From Dokdonella fugitiva (GTDB taxonomy: Bacteria > Pseudomonadota > Gammaproteobacteria > Xanthomonadales > Rhodanobacteraceae), in the NCBI RefSeq assembly GCF_004342425.1, contig NZ_SLWQ01000008.1, positions 62,001 to 126,000 of the forward strand: 64,000 nucleotides of DNA, written 5' to 3'. Below the pieces are notes generated by a model. The model ran no database searches and was not told the DNA's origin. It worked only from the letters and a program-made list of their open reading frames with translations. The position numbers and the translations under genes were made by a program. Positions 45,645-54,859 of the stretch are shown in pieces. How positions within the stretch are numbered: position 1 is the first letter of the stretch; each line of letters starts with the position of its first letter.

Positions 45645-46598
45645 TCAGATCAGCTTGATCTCGCGCAAGCGCTCCTGCAGGTACTCGTGCGCGCTGATCG
45701 GCTTCGGATAGCGGTTCGGGTTGCCGGCGCTGATGCACGAAGGCAACGCGTCGATGATGAAGTCGGGATTCGGGTGGAGGAAGAACGGCACCGAATAACG
45801 CGGCTTGCGCGCTTCCTCGCCGGGCGGGTTGACGACGCGGTGCGTCGTCGAGGGATAGACATGGTTGGTCAGGCGCTGCAGCATGTCGCCGATGTTGACG
45901 ACGATGGTGTCGGCATCCGCGGTGAACGGCACCCACTCGCCCTTGCGCGACTTCACCTCGAGGCCCTGCGCGCTCGCGCCGACCAGCAGCGTGATGAGGT
46001 TGATGTCCTCGTGCGCGCCGGCGCGCACGTTCGGCACGTCGGGCGTGGTGATCGGCGGATAATGGATCGGGCGCAGGATCGAATTGCCGAAGTTGGTCTT
46101 GTCGTCGAAGTAGGTTTCCGGCAGCTCGATGTGCAACGCCAGCGCGCGCAGCACGCGCGACCCGAGCGCGTCGAGCGCCTCGAACAGGCCGTAGCCGTAG
46201 CGCTGGAAGCCGGCGACTTCGGTCGGCCACAGGTTCGGCGCCATCACGTCGGCGTACTTCGAGTCGCGCGGGATCTCGCGACCGATGTGCCAGAACTCCT
46301 TGAGGTCCGGGTACTTCGAATCCTTCGCGGTCTCGACGCCGAACGGCGTGTAGCCGCGCGCGCCGCCGCCGCCCTTGACGTGGTACTTCATCTTCACGTC
46401 CGCCGGCAGCGCGAAGAACGCCTTGAACGCGTCGTAGGCGCCGTCGATGAGCGACTGCGGGATGCCGTGGTTGCGGATGCCCGCGAAACCCCACTCGCGG
46501 TAGGCGGCGCCGAGCTCGGCGACGAACGCATCGCGATCGCTGCTGCTGGACGGCTCGCTGTAGCGGCGGATGTCGAGGGTCGGGATGCGCGAACTCAT
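45645..46598 (-). CDS. Isopenicillin-N-synthase-like 2-oxoglutarate/Fe(II) oxygenase
   Basis: Non-heme iron oxygenase of 317 residues with the DIOX_N part (IPTLDIRRY, YREWGFAGIRNHGIP) and the catalytic 2OG-FeII part. The facial triad is His and Asp in AHEDINLITLL and the second His in TTHRVVNPPG; the RxS motif that binds the 2-oxoglutarate carboxylate is RYSVPFFLHPNP. Substrate is unknown. It resembles generic bacterial IPNS-family oxygenases rather than true antibiotic enzymes. It ends next to the polytopic protein and starts just downstream of glmM, with a four-base gap. Confidence 0.9.
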   Translation of the reverse strand: MSSRIPTLDIRRYSEPSSSSDRDAFVAELGAAYREWGFAGIRNHGIPQSLIDGAYDAFKAFFALPADVKMKYHVKGGGGARGYTPFGVETAKDSKYPDLKEFWHIGREIPRDSKYADVMAPNLWPTEVAGFQRYGYGLFEALDALGSRVLRALALHIELPETYFDDKTNFGNSILRPIHYPPITTPDVPNVRAGAHEDINLITLLVGASAQGLEVKSRKGEWVPFTADADTIVVNIGDMLQRLTNHVYPSTTHRVVNPPGEEARKPRYSVPFFLHPNPDFIIDALPSCISAGNPNRYPKPISAHEYLQERLREIKLI

Positions 46599-46602
46599 GG
46601 CG

Positions 46603-47964
46603 TCAGGCCGTCGTCGTCGTGGATGCCGCGGATTTTACGGCGTCGGCGAGCTCGGCGGCGAGCCGCTCGACGAGGCCGGCGTCGCCGGCCTCGACCGTCA
46701 CGCGCACGAGCGGTTCGGTGCCGGACGGGCGCAGCACGACGCGCCCCTGCCCTTCGAGCTCGGCGCGCACGCGCTCGTACGCCGCCTGCACGCCCGCATC
46801 GGCGACGAGCGCCGCGGCGCCGCCGCTCACGCGCACGTTCACCGTCGTCTGCGCGACCTTGCGCATGCCGGCGACCGCCTCGTCGAGGCTGCGGCCGCTG
46901 CGGCGGAGCACGTCGAGCACCTGCAGCGCACTGACGATCGCGTCGCCGCTGCTCGCGCGGTCGAGCGTGAGGATGTGGCCGGACGTCTCGCCGCCGAGCA
47001 CGCCCTGGTGCTGCTTGAGCTGCTGCAGCACGTAGCGGTCGCCGACGTTGGCACGGATGAACGGCACGCCGAGTTCATTCATCGCGCGTTCGAGCCCGTA
47101 GTTGCTCATGAGCGTGCCGACCAGCGGGCCCCGCAGGCGCCCGCTCGCGTGCCAGTCGGCGGCGAGGACGTACAGGAGCTGGTCACCGTCGACGAGCGCA
47201 CCGTGGCGATCGACCATCTGCACGCGATCGCCGTCGCCGTCGAAGGCGATGCCGAGATCGGCGCCGCTCGCGACCACCGCGCGCTGCAGCGCTTCCGGAT
47301 GGGTCGACCCGACGTCGCGGTTGATGTTGAGGCCGTCGGGTTGCGCACCGATCGCGGTGACCTTCGCGCCGAGTTCGCTGAACACGGTGGGCGCGATCTG
47401 GTACGTCGCGCCGTGCGCGCAGTCGAGCACGATCGCGAGGCCGCGCAGGTTCAGCGTCGGCGGCACCGTGCCCTTGCAGAATTCGGCGTAGCGCACCACC
47501 GCGTCGCGCACGCGCACGACCTTGCCGATGGATTCGGAGGCGACCGTCGTGAACGGTGCGTCGAGCTCAGCTTCGATCGCGGCCTCGACGTCGTCGTCGA
47601 GCTTCTCGCCTTCGGCCGAGAAGAACTTGATGCCGTTGTCGTGGTGCGGGTTGTGCGAGGCGCTGATCACGATGCCCGCGCTCGCGCGCAGCGAACGCGT
47701 GAGGTAGGCGACCGCGGGCGTGGGCATGGGCCCGAGCAGGCTCACGCCCGCGCCGGCCGCGACGAGGCCGGCCTCGAGCGCCGACTCGAACATGTAGCCG
47801 GACACGCGCGTGTCCTTGCCGATGACGACATTGACCGCCTGCCCGCGCGCGGCGAGCACGCTGCCGACCGCGCGGCCGAGCTTGAGCATGAACTCGGCCG
47901 TGATCGGCCACTCGCCGACGCGGCCGCGGATGCCGTCGGTGCCGAAGTAGCGGCGGGTACTCAC
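46603..47964 (-). CDS. glmM: Phosphoglucosamine mutase
   Basis: Converts glucosamine-6-phosphate to glucosamine-1-phosphate for UDP-GlcNAc, peptidoglycan and LPS synthesis. Protein of 453 residues: [18 protein letters not shown], the active-site phosphoserine loop [19 protein letters not shown], metal-binding [17 protein letters not shown], sugar loop GGETSGHI and phosphate loop [11 protein letters not shown]. The start is the GTG at 47964. The sequence before it is a GGGAATGGGG repeat and offers no ribosome-binding site, which is odd for an essential gene. Confidence 0.97.
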   Translation of the reverse strand: MSTRRYFGTDGIRGRVGEWPITAEFMLKLGRAVGSVLAARGQAVNVVIGKDTRVSGYMFESALEAGLVAAGAGVSLLGPMPTPAVAYLTRSLRASAGIVISASHNPHHDNGIKFFSAEGEKLDDDVEAAIEAELDAPFTTVASESIGKVVRVRDAVVRYAEFCKGTVPPTLNLRGLAIVLDCAHGATYQIAPTVFSELGAKVTAIGAQPDGLNINRDVGSTHPEALQRAVVASGADLGIAFDGDGDRVQMVDRHGALVDGDQLLYVLAADWHASGRLRGPLVGTLMSNYGLERAMNELGVPFIRANVGDRYVLQQLKQHQGVLGGETSGHILTLDRASSGDAIVSALQVLDVLRRSGRSLDEAVAGMRKVAQTTVNVRVSGGAAALVADAGVQAAYERVRAELEGQGRVVLRPSGTEPLVRVTVEAGDAGLVERLAAELADAVKSAASTTTTA

Positions 47965-48097
47965 GGGAATGGGGAGTGGGGAATGGGGAACGGCAGAGGC
48001 GATCGGACCAGCGTGCCGGAACTCCCGCGCGAGACAGTCGGTGTGCGCCGGACAGCATGCATTCTCGATTCCCTATTCCCCATTCCCCTATTCCCTG
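47965..48097. repeat. GGGAATGGGG-type inverted repeat between dksA and glmM
   Basis: Left arm 47965-47992 (GGGAATGGGGAGTGGGGAATGGGG) begins directly at the glmM start codon. Right arm 48060-48097 (ATTCTCGATTCCC, ATTCCCCATTCCCC, ATTCCC units) is its approximate reverse complement. Same family as 20583-20700. Confidence 0.88.
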
Positions 48098-48100
48098 CGC

Positions 48101-49045
48101 TCAGTCGCCCATCTGCTTCTGGCGATGCTCCCAGCGCTCCTGCGCATCGAGGCTGAGCGTGGCGATCGGGCGCGCTTCGAGGCGCTCGATGCCGATTTCC
48201 TCATCGGTCTCCTCGCAGTAGCCGTAGCGGCCTTCCTCGATGCGCTTGAGCGCCTTGTCGATCTTCGCGATGAGCTTGCGGTAGCGGTCGCGCGTGCGCA
48301 GCTCGAGCGAGTTCTCGGTCTCGCGCGTCGCGCGCTCGGCTTCGTCGCCGACGTCGCGCACTTCGTCGCGCAGGCTCTCGATCGTCTGCCGGCTCTCCTC
48401 GACGAGCTCCTCGCGCCACTTCGACAGCTTGTTGCGGAAATACTGCAACTGTCGCGGCCCCATGTACTCCTCCTTCGGCGACGGCTTGTAACCGTTCGGG
48501 AGGTCGATGGTCACGGTGGTCGGCAGCGCGTAGCGGCCGTCCTGCATGGTGACGCCGTTGTCGACGGCGTTGGCCTCGGCCTTCTTGCTGCTCTTTGCGG
48601 CGGTTTGCGGCTTGCTGGTAGTCACGAAATTCCTGGGGTTCTCGGCGGCATTGCTGCTCGCGGTCTTCGGTTTCGATGCGGCCACGGCCGGCGCGGGTTT
48701 GGACGGTTTGGCCACCGGCGCCGGCTTCGCTGCCGGCTTCGCGGCCGGCTTCGCGGCCGGTTTGGCTGCCGGCCTGGCAGGTTTGGCGGCCGGTTTCGCC
48801 TTCGCGGGCGGCGCGGCCTTCTTCGCCGGCACGGGCTTCTTCGCAGCAGCCTTGCCGACCGGCTTGGCGGCCGGCTTGCGCGCCGGCGCGGCCTTGGCGA
48901 CCGGCTTGGCCGCCTTTTTCGGTGCTGCCGCTTTCGCCTTCGCCACCGGCTTGGCGGGAACCTTGCGTGACGCCGCCGCACCCTTGCGCGCGACGGGTTT
49001 CGCCGCCTTGGTGCTCTTGCGCGGATCTGCTTTGCTCTTCGCCAT
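48101..49045 (-). CDS. dksA: DksA-type RNA polymerase-binding regulator with long basic N-terminus
   Basis: Protein of 314 residues. The first ~160 are an Ala/Lys/Pro-rich, histone-H1-like extension built of PAKPVAKA/KPAAKPAA-type units. The last ~145 residues are DksA: the coiled-coil tip has the D231-x-x-D234 pair (DVGDEAERAT) that acts in the RNA polymerase secondary channel, and LRTRDRYRKLIAKIDKALKRIEEGRYGYC follows. The zinc finger is reduced: only Cys277 remains of four (YGYCEETDEEIG, then ARPIATLSLDAQ). The core matches DksA with (p)ppGpp-dependent control of rRNA and stress genes. Upstream is a promoter region shared with yidD. Confidence 0.93.
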   Translation of the reverse strand: MAKSKADPRKSTKAAKPVARKGAAASRKVPAKPVAKAKAAAPKKAAKPVAKAAPARKPAAKPVGKAAAKKPVPAKKAAPPAKAKPAAKPARPAAKPAAKPAAKPAAKPAPVAKPSKPAPAVAASKPKTASSNAAENPRNFVTTSKPQTAAKSSKKAEANAVDNGVTMQDGRYALPTTVTIDLPNGYKPSPKEEYMGPRQLQYFRNKLSKWREELVEESRQTIESLRDEVRDVGDEAERATRETENSLELRTRDRYRKLIAKIDKALKRIEEGRYGYCEETDEEIGIERLEARPIATLSLDAQERWEHRQKQMGD

Positions 49046-49162
49046 TCCTAAGCCTACCTTGTGACTCGGCGGTCGCGTGTTATAGCCTAAGTCCTACCCC
49101 CCGGCAACCGCCGAAAATCCGTGCCGTGGCGTGCGATTGCGCGCGCCTTCCGGTGCGCGCCC

Positions 49163-49435
49163 ATGTCCCGCCCCGCGATCATCCTGCTGCGTTGTTACAA
49201 GCGTTGGTTGAGCCCGTTGCTCGGCACGCGCTGCCGCTTCCATCCGAGTTGCTCGGATTACGCGCGCGTGGCGATCGCGCGCTTCGGCACGCTGCGTGGC
49301 GGCTGGCTCGCCTTTTGCCGCATCATCCGCTGCCAGCCCCTGTGCCGCGGCGGTTCCGACCCGGTGCCGCTGGAATTCCGCTTCTGGCCGCGACGCCCCC
49401 CGCACGAACAGGATCATGAGCATGAGCATGACTGA
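49163..49435 (+). CDS. yidD: Membrane protein insertion efficiency factor YidD
   Basis: Protein of 90 residues from the ATG at 49163. Motifs are [32 protein letters not shown], the YKxxLSP and CRFxPSCSxYA hallmarks of YidD, and [24 protein letters not shown]. The tail is His/Glu/Asp-rich (EQDHEHEHD) and longer than the core. Usually yidD lies beside rnpA and yidC. Here it stands alone and its end overlaps the dihydroorotase start, so translation of the two may be coupled. Confidence 0.93.
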   Translation: MSRPAIILLRCYKRWLSPLLGTRCRFHPSCSDYARVAIARFGTLRGGWLAFCRIIRCQPLCRGGSDPVPLEFRFWPRRPPHEQDHEHEHD

Positions 49436-50762
49436 CTGGCTGATCACCAACGCCGAACTCGTCAACGAAGGCCGCCGCTTCCATGCCGACGTGCGCATCG
49501 CCGGCGGCCGCATCGAGCAGATCGGCGGCCGCCTCGCGGCACGCGCGGGCGAGCGCGTGTTCGACGCGAACGGCCGCTGGCTGCTGCCCGGCATGATCGA
49601 CGACCAGGTCCACTTCCGCGAGCCGGGGCTCACGCACAAGGCCGACATCGCTTCCGAATCGCGCGCCTGCGTCGCCGGCGGCATCACGAGCTTCATGGAG
49701 ATGCCGAACACCAAGCCACCGGCGACCGACCGCGCCGCGCTCGAGGCGAAATACGCACGCGCGGCCGAGGTGTCACGCGTGAACTACGCGTTCTACCTCG
49801 GCGCGACCAACGACAACCTCGACGAGATCCGCGCGCTCGACCCGAAGTCCGCGCCCGGCCTCAAGGTGTTCATGGGCGCATCGACCGGCAACATGCTCGT
49901 CGACGACCCGGCCACGCTCGATGCGATCTTCCGCGACTGCCCGGTGCCGATCATCACGCACTGCGAGGACACACCGACGATCACCGCCAACGAAGAGGCG
50001 GCGAAGGCACGCTGGGGCGACGACATCCCGGTCGCGCAGCATCCGCTGATCCGCTCGCGCGAGGCGTGCATCAAGTCCACCCGGCTCGCGCTCTCGCTCG
50101 CGAGGAAGCACGGCACGCGCCTGCACGTGCTGCACATCTCCACCGCGGACGAATGCGCGCTGTTCGAGCCCGGCCCGGTCGCCGGCAAGCGCATCACCGC
50201 GGAAACCTGCGTGCATTTCCTGCATTTTTGCGACGCCGACTACGCGCGCCTCGGCACGCTGATCAAGTGCAACCCCGCGGTGAAGACCGCGCAGGACCGC
50301 GAGGCGATCACGCGTGCGCTCGCCGAAGGCCGCATCGACGTGCTCGCCACCGACCACGCACCGCACCTCGTGACCGAAAAATCGAACCAGTACCCGCGTG
50401 CGCCGTCCGGTCTGCCGCTCGTGCAGTACGCGCTGCAGTGCGCGATCGAGCGCGTGTTCGACGGCGTGCTCACGCTCGAGCGCGTGGTCGATGCGGCGAT
50501 GCATGCGCCGGCGACCTTGTTCGACGTGAAGGAACGCGGCTTCCTGCGCGAAGGGTTCCATGCCGACCTCGTGCTGGTCGATCCCGCCAGGCCGCACACC
50601 GTGACGGCAGCCGAAGTGCTGTCGAAATGTTCGTGGACGCCGTTCGAAGGCCATACGTTCCGCTCGAGCATCGCCGCGACCTGGGTCAATGGCCGGCTCG
50701 CGTGGCACGAAGGCCGGCTCGACGACGACGTGCGCGGCATGCGCCTGGAGTTCGCGCGGTGA
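49422..50762 (+). CDS. pyrC: Dihydroorotase, class I type
   Basis: Amidohydrolase of 446 residues that closes N-carbamoyl-aspartate to dihydroorotate in pyrimidine synthesis. Metal and substrate motifs are [10 protein letters not shown] (60-69), MPNTKPP, the ligand His in [10 protein letters not shown] and in [12 protein letters not shown], and the catalytic Asp in VLATDHAPH. In typical class I enzymes the first motif is D-x-H-x-H, but here the first His is Gln62, so one metal ligand is missing. I recall other bacterial relatives with [10 protein letters not shown], so this may be a subfamily trait. The AGGA before the ATG at 49422 is better spaced than for 49416. Confidence 0.92.
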   Translation: MSMTDWLITNAELVNEGRRFHADVRIAGGRIEQIGGRLAARAGERVFDANGRWLLPGMIDDQVHFREPGLTHKADIASESRACVAGGITSFMEMPNTKPPATDRAALEAKYARAAEVSRVNYAFYLGATNDNLDEIRALDPKSAPGLKVFMGASTGNMLVDDPATLDAIFRDCPVPIITHCEDTPTITANEEAAKARWGDDIPVAQHPLIRSREACIKSTRLALSLARKHGTRLHVLHISTADECALFEPGPVAGKRITAETCVHFLHFCDADYARLGTLIKCNPAVKTAQDREAITRALAEGRIDVLATDHAPHLVTEKSNQYPRAPSGLPLVQYALQCAIERVFDGVLTLERVVDAAMHAPATLFDVKERGFLREGFHADLVLVDPARPHTVTAAEVLSKCSWTPFEGHTFRSSIAATWVNGRLAWHEGRLDDDVRGMRLEFAR

Positions 50763-50798
50763 CGCACGCCGCAGCCGCAAATGCTCCCGTCGTTCCCC

Positions 50799-50868
50799 GG
50801 GGGAACGGCTTCAGCCGCGACGCTTTCGCCGGGCGGAATGAAGAGCATCGCGGCTTCCGCCGCTCCCG
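50799..50868. repeat. REP-like CGGCTTCAGCCGCGACG repeat before the M23 gene
   Basis: Left unit GGGGGAACGGCTTCAGCCG (50799-50817) continues into CGACGCT; right unit GCATCGCGGCTTCCGCCGC (50846-50864) is a related inverted copy. The element ends five bases before the M23 peptidase ATG at 50873. Confidence 0.75.
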
Positions 50869-50872
50869 CACG

Positions 50873-51703
50873 ATGATGGCGTCGGCCACGCGCGCCGCGG
50901 TGCTCCTCGCCGCCGCCGTCCTCGCGCACGTCGCCGGTGCGGCTCCCTTTCCCGACCAGGTTTCGCAAGGCGCGCTCGTGCGCGCGACCGTCAATCCGCA
51001 TGCGAAGGTACGCGTCGCCGGCCATGTGCTGCGCGTGGGCCCGCGCGGCGGGATCGTATTCGGCGTCGGACGCGACGAGCAGGGGCCCGTCACGATCGAG
51101 GTCACCGAACGCGACGGCCAGCGCGAGCGCATCGCCATCCCGGTGACGCCACGCGACTGGCCGATCGAGCGCATCGAAGGCGTGCCGCCAAAGACGGTCG
51201 AGCCACCACCGGAGATCGCCGCGCGCATCCAGCGCGAACAGGCGCGGGTGGTCGCCGCGCGCCGGCGCGACGATGCGCGCGAGGACTACGCGCAAGCGTT
51301 CACGTGGCCCGTCGAAGGACGCATCAGCGGCCGCTTCGGCAACCAGCGCGTCTACGTCGTCGACGGCAAGGACGTGCCCAAGTCGCCGCATTCGGGCATG
51401 GACATCGCCGTGCCGCAAGGCACGCCGGTGAAAGCGCCCGCCGCCGGCGTCGTCACCTTCGCCGACCCCGACCTCTATCTCACCGGCGGCACCGTCCTGA
51501 TCGACCACGGCCACGGCGTGAGCTCGAACTTCCTGCACCTCTCGCGCATCGACGTGAAGGTCGGCCAGCGCATCGCGCAAGGCGACGTCATCGGCGCCGC
51601 CGGCATGACCGGCCGTGCGACCGGACCGCACGTGCACTGGGGCATGAACTGGTTCGACGTGCGCGTCGACCCGCTGCTCCTGCTGGAGCCGCACGAGCCC
51701 TGA
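50873..51703 (+). CDS. M23-family (LytM-type) metallopeptidase
   Basis: Exported protein of 276 residues with a signal peptide (RAAVLLAAAVLAHVAGA). After a beta-rich region (50-120) and a short helix comes the LytM domain: the zinc ligands are in HSGMDIAVP (H-x3-D) and the C-terminal HVHWGMNWF (H-x-H). SSNFLHLSRIDVKVGQ and GVVTFADPDLYLTGGTVLIDHGHG complete the family. It cuts peptidoglycan cross-links or acts as an amidase activator; both zinc motifs are complete, so it could be an active endopeptidase. A palindromic repeat lies directly before the start. Confidence 0.9.
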   Translation: MMASATRAAVLLAAAVLAHVAGAAPFPDQVSQGALVRATVNPHAKVRVAGHVLRVGPRGGIVFGVGRDEQGPVTIEVTERDGQRERIAIPVTPRDWPIERIEGVPPKTVEPPPEIAARIQREQARVVAARRRDDAREDYAQAFTWPVEGRISGRFGNQRVYVVDGKDVPKSPHSGMDIAVPQGTPVKAPAAGVVTFADPDLYLTGGTVLIDHGHGVSSNFLHLSRIDVKVGQRIAQGDVIGAAGMTGRATGPHVHWGMNWFDVRVDPLLLLEPHEP

Positions 51704-51826
51704 GCCGGAGGCTCGCCCGAACCGCAGCGCGACGCCCCGCTTCCGTTCGCGGTAGCCCGACATGACCGGTCGCACGCAGGGTGCGCTCCCATCTGCCGCG
51801 GCATGGTGCCCGTACCGGGCTACGCC
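51704..51826. other. Intergenic GC-rich repeat sequence
   Basis: The stretch GGTCGCACGCAGGGTGCGCTCC (51768-51789) is similar to the reverse complement of AGGAGCGCACCCCGCGCGCGACC at 57172-57194. It looks like a dispersed Xanthomonadales-type repeat. No gene was found. Confidence 0.5.
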
Positions 51827-52657
51827 TCAGCGCAGCGCTTGCACGAGCAGCCCCGCGCCGACGCCGACAAGCGCGATGCCCACGCCCTTTCGGGCCTGCG
51901 CCGCGCACGGCGCGAGCCGCTCGGCCGTGATCGCCGCGGTCACGAGTAGCATCGCCCGCAGATCCATCAGCCCGAACACGAGCAGCACCGCGGTGAGGTT
52001 CGCACACGCGGCATTGCAATGGAGCCCGAGTCGCACGCCGCTGCGCCAGGCATCGAGCACGCGCACGACGCAATCGTCCGGCGTGAACGCAGCCGTGCAC
52101 CACGCGAGGTGACGCTGCTTCCATCCGCTGAACTGTGCCACGCCGGCGAGCAGCACCACGGCGCCGCCCACGACGGGCATCGCGCCCGACCACGCGGGAC
52201 GCCGCAACAGCGCGGCGCCCGCGGCGTCGCCGAGCACGCCCAATGCGATGCCGACGAGCAGCCACGTCGCGAAGTAGCCCGCGGCAGCGACCGCGACGCG
52301 GCGATCCGCATGGCGCACGCGTGCGCAATCGAGCATCGAACGGTAGCGCCACAGCGTCGGCGCGAGCGACGGCAGCATCATCGCGACCATCATCGCGAGC
52401 CACATCACGGCGAACGCGTGCACGGCGCCGGGCACGCCCTGCCCGCACATCGGCATCGCCGCCGTCGACAGCGCCCAGCCGCCCGGCATCGGCTGGGCCT
52501 GCGCGGCCATCGCCGCGCAGCCCAGCACCGTCACCGCGACGGCCGCCGCGAACAGCAGTGCGATGCCGGCGGCGAACCGCATTCCGGCGCGACCGGGATG
52601 CGCGCACTGCGGTGCATCCCGGTCGGCGCCGGCGATCGCGCGCGTCAGCCGCAGCAC
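51827..52657 (-). CDS. DUF2182 integral membrane protein
   Basis: Predicted metal-binding membrane protein of about 276 residues and seven or eight helices. The family motif W-x-x-M-x-x-A-M-M-x-P is visible in FAVMWLAMMVAMMLPSLAPTLWRYR, followed by FSGWKQRHLAWC with a conserved Cys, LGLHCNAACANLTAVLLVFGLMDL and MLLVTAAITAERLAP. It starts at a GTG (52657) overlapping the end of the DUF899 gene; a start at ATG 52582 is possible. Coding next to DUF899 is common. Function is unknown; the Met, His and Cys residues suggest a metal or copper role, which is inference. Confidence 0.78.
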   Translation of the reverse strand: MLRLTRAIAGADRDAPQCAHPGRAGMRFAAGIALLFAAAVAVTVLGCAAMAAQAQPMPGGWALSTAAMPMCGQGVPGAVHAFAVMWLAMMVAMMLPSLAPTLWRYRSMLDCARVRHADRRVAVAAAGYFATWLLVGIALGVLGDAAGAALLRRPAWSGAMPVVGGAVVLLAGVAQFSGWKQRHLAWCTAAFTPDDCVVRVLDAWRSGVRLGLHCNAACANLTAVLLVFGLMDLRAMLLVTAAITAERLAPCAAQARKGVGIALVGVGAGLLVQALR

Positions 52658-53445
52658 GTCGCCGCCTGCGCCGGAGCGGGCGCGCCATACGCGTCGCGAT
52701 GGCGCCACCACATGCCCGACTCGTTGCGTCCCTTCGGCGCACGGTCGAGCCACTGGTACGCACCCCAGAGGCCATCGAGGCCGCGCGCGTAGGTCGAATA
52801 CGTGTGATACACGACGCCATCCTCGAGCACGAACGCGCTCATGCCCGGGCGTTCGCGCGTGAACGTCGCGGCATCGGTGCCGGTCGACGCGGCCACCTGC
52901 CCGACCACGCCGCCCTCGCCACGCGCCGACGGCGGCAGCGGCGCTTCGCGCCGCCAGTTGTACTCGATGCCGCCATCGCGTTGTTGCTGCTCGGTGAACA
53001 GCACGCCGAAGTCGGCGTTGAAATCACTACCGGACGACGACGCCCACGGAAAGCGCCAGCCCATGCGGCGCTTGAACGCCTGCAACTTCGCCAGCGGTGC
53101 GCGCGACACCGCCCACAGCATCGTGTCGTGGTGCGCGAGATGCACCGCGAAACCGTCGAAGCCGTCGGCGATCATCGAACACGACGGGCAACCCACGTCG
53201 TAGTCGGGGCCGAACATGAAGTGATAGGCGAGCAATTGCGAACGCCCCTCGAACAGCGCGGCGAGCGGCACCTTGCCCGCGTCGGTTTCGAGCGTGTACG
53301 CCTTGTCGAGGCGCACCCACGGCAGCGCCTGGCGCCGTAGCGCGAGTTCGTCGCTGCGGCGCGTGTGTTCCTTCTCGGCGGCGAGCAGGTCGAGGCGTGC
53401 GGCGAGCCACTGTTCGCGCGTGCCGATCGTGTGCATCGGGCTCAT
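52645..53445 (-). CDS. DUF899-family thioredoxin-like protein
   Basis: Protein of 266 residues with a thioredoxin-like fold. The motif FMFGPDYDVGCPSCSMIADGF has the CPSC pair in the place of the thioredoxin active site. Further marks are RREQWLAARLDLLAAEKEHTRR-like N-terminus (here TREQWLAARLDLLAAEK), ALPWVRLDKAYTLET, RRMGWRFPWASSSGSDFNADFGV and VYHTYSTYARGLDGLWGAYQWLDRAPKGRNE. Reaction unknown. It has a strong GGAGGA site eight bases before the ATG. It is transcribed with DUF2182 and divergent from a helix-turn-helix regulator. Confidence 0.9.
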   Translation of the reverse strand: MSPMHTIGTREQWLAARLDLLAAEKEHTRRSDELALRRQALPWVRLDKAYTLETDAGKVPLAALFEGRSQLLAYHFMFGPDYDVGCPSCSMIADGFDGFAVHLAHHDTMLWAVSRAPLAKLQAFKRRMGWRFPWASSSGSDFNADFGVLFTEQQQRDGGIEYNWRREAPLPPSARGEGGVVGQVAASTGTDAATFTRERPGMSAFVLEDGVVYHTYSTYARGLDGLWGAYQWLDRAPKGRNESGMWWRHRDAYGAPAPAQAATCCG

Positions 53446-53548
53446 GGTCCATCTCCTCCATTCCGGCTCGCCACGACGGCTGCCGTTCGTGCGGTAGATT
53501 GGACGCGGCGACGGCGAGGCAGGGAGTGACAATCGTGGCGGGATTCGG

Positions 53549-54769
53549 ATGGATTCGCTGATCACGGCGGCGGCGCGCTCGCTCGCGTCCGGTGATCCAC
53601 TCGGCGCGCTCAAGCGCGTCGCGCTGCGCGATGATGCGCACGCGCTCGCGCTGCGCGGCCTCGCGCTCGCGCAGCTCGGCGATTTCCCGCGGGCGAAGGC
53701 GCTGCTGCGCGCGGCGCACCGCGCATTCGGGCCGCGCGAAGCGGTCGCGCGGGCGCGCTGCGTCGTCGCCGAAGCGGAGATCGCACTCGTCTCGCGTGAT
53801 CTCGGCGGCGACACGAAGACGCTCGACGTCGCGCGTGCGGTGCTCGAGCGCCACGGCGACCGCGCCAACGCCGCGCACGCGCATCATCTGGCGATCCGCC
53901 GCCTCGTCCTGCTCGGTCGCGTCGACGAAGCGGAACGCCGCCTCGACGCCGTCGATTCCGACGCGCTCACGCCGGCGCTGCGCGCGGCCCACGAACACGT
54001 CGTCGCCGGCATCGCGTTGCGGTGCGTGCGCACCGGGGTAGCGCGCGCGGCGCTCGCGCGCGCGGCGGCCGCGGCGCGCGAGGCGCGCATCGCTGCGCTC
54101 GTGGCCGAGATCGACGCGACCGCGCGCCTGCTCGACGAACCCGCCGCGCGCCTCGTCGCGAACGGCAACGAACGCGTCCTGCGGCTCGCCGAAGTCGAGG
54201 CGCTGCAGGCGTCGGACGCCTTCGTCGTCGACGCCTGCCGCCACGTCGTGCGCGCAGCACCGACCCGCGTGCCGCTCGCGACGCGGCCGGTGCTGTTCGC
54301 GCTCGCACGCGAACTCGCTCAAGCCTGGCCCGGCGACGTCGCACGGACCGCGCTGATCGAACGCGTGTTCCGCACGCGCCATGGCGACGAGTCGCACCGC
54401 GCACGCTTGCGCGTCGAGATCGGGCGGTTGCGCGCGGCACTGCGCGGCCTCGCCGACATCACGGCGACGAAGGGCGGTTTCGCGCTCGTGCCGTCGCGCG
54501 CTCGCGCCGTCGTGGTGCTGCTGCCGCCGCTCGACCTCGCGCACGCGGACGTGCTCGCCCTGCTCGCCGACGGCGAGGCCTGGTCGAGCTCGGCGCTCGC
54601 GCTCGCACTCGGCGTGAGCGCGCGCACCGTGCAACGCGCGCTCGATACGCTCGCTGCCGATCGCCATGTGCAACCGGTCGGCCACGGCCGCGCGCGGCGC
54701 TGGATGACGCCGCCGGTACCGGGATTCCCGACACTGTTGTTACTCACGGCGGCGCCTGGCGGCGACTAG
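53549..54769 (+). CDS. Transcriptional regulator with C-terminal helix-turn-helix
   Basis: Protein of 406 residues. The N-terminal half (about 1-220) is Ala-rich helical repeat sequence (TPR-like). The middle (about 230-320) looks like a winged-helix module: IERVFRTRHGDESHRARLRVEIGRLRAALRGLADITATKGGFALVP resembles OmpR/SARP-type DNA-binding domains. The C-terminal 65 residues hold a second helix-turn-helix (ALALGVSARTVQRALDTLAADRHVQPVGHG). It has no receiver domain. It is divergent from the DUF899-DUF2182 pair and is followed by a beta-propeller gene, so it probably regulates these neighbours. Confidence 0.7.
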   Translation: MDSLITAAARSLASGDPLGALKRVALRDDAHALALRGLALAQLGDFPRAKALLRAAHRAFGPREAVARARCVVAEAEIALVSRDLGGDTKTLDVARAVLERHGDRANAAHAHHLAIRRLVLLGRVDEAERRLDAVDSDALTPALRAAHEHVVAGIALRCVRTGVARAALARAAAAAREARIAALVAEIDATARLLDEPAARLVANGNERVLRLAEVEALQASDAFVVDACRHVVRAAPTRVPLATRPVLFALARELAQAWPGDVARTALIERVFRTRHGDESHRARLRVEIGRLRAALRGLADITATKGGFALVPSRARAVVVLLPPLDLAHADVLALLADGEAWSSSALALALGVSARTVQRALDTLAADRHVQPVGHGRARRWMTPPVPGFPTLLLLTAAPGGD

Positions 54770-54859
54770 CATCCATCCGCATCGCTCGCTTGGCGTGTGG
54801 GCTCGCTTCGTGAATGGCGACAGGTACGGTTTTCCAGCAACCCCCATCCGGAGATGAAC

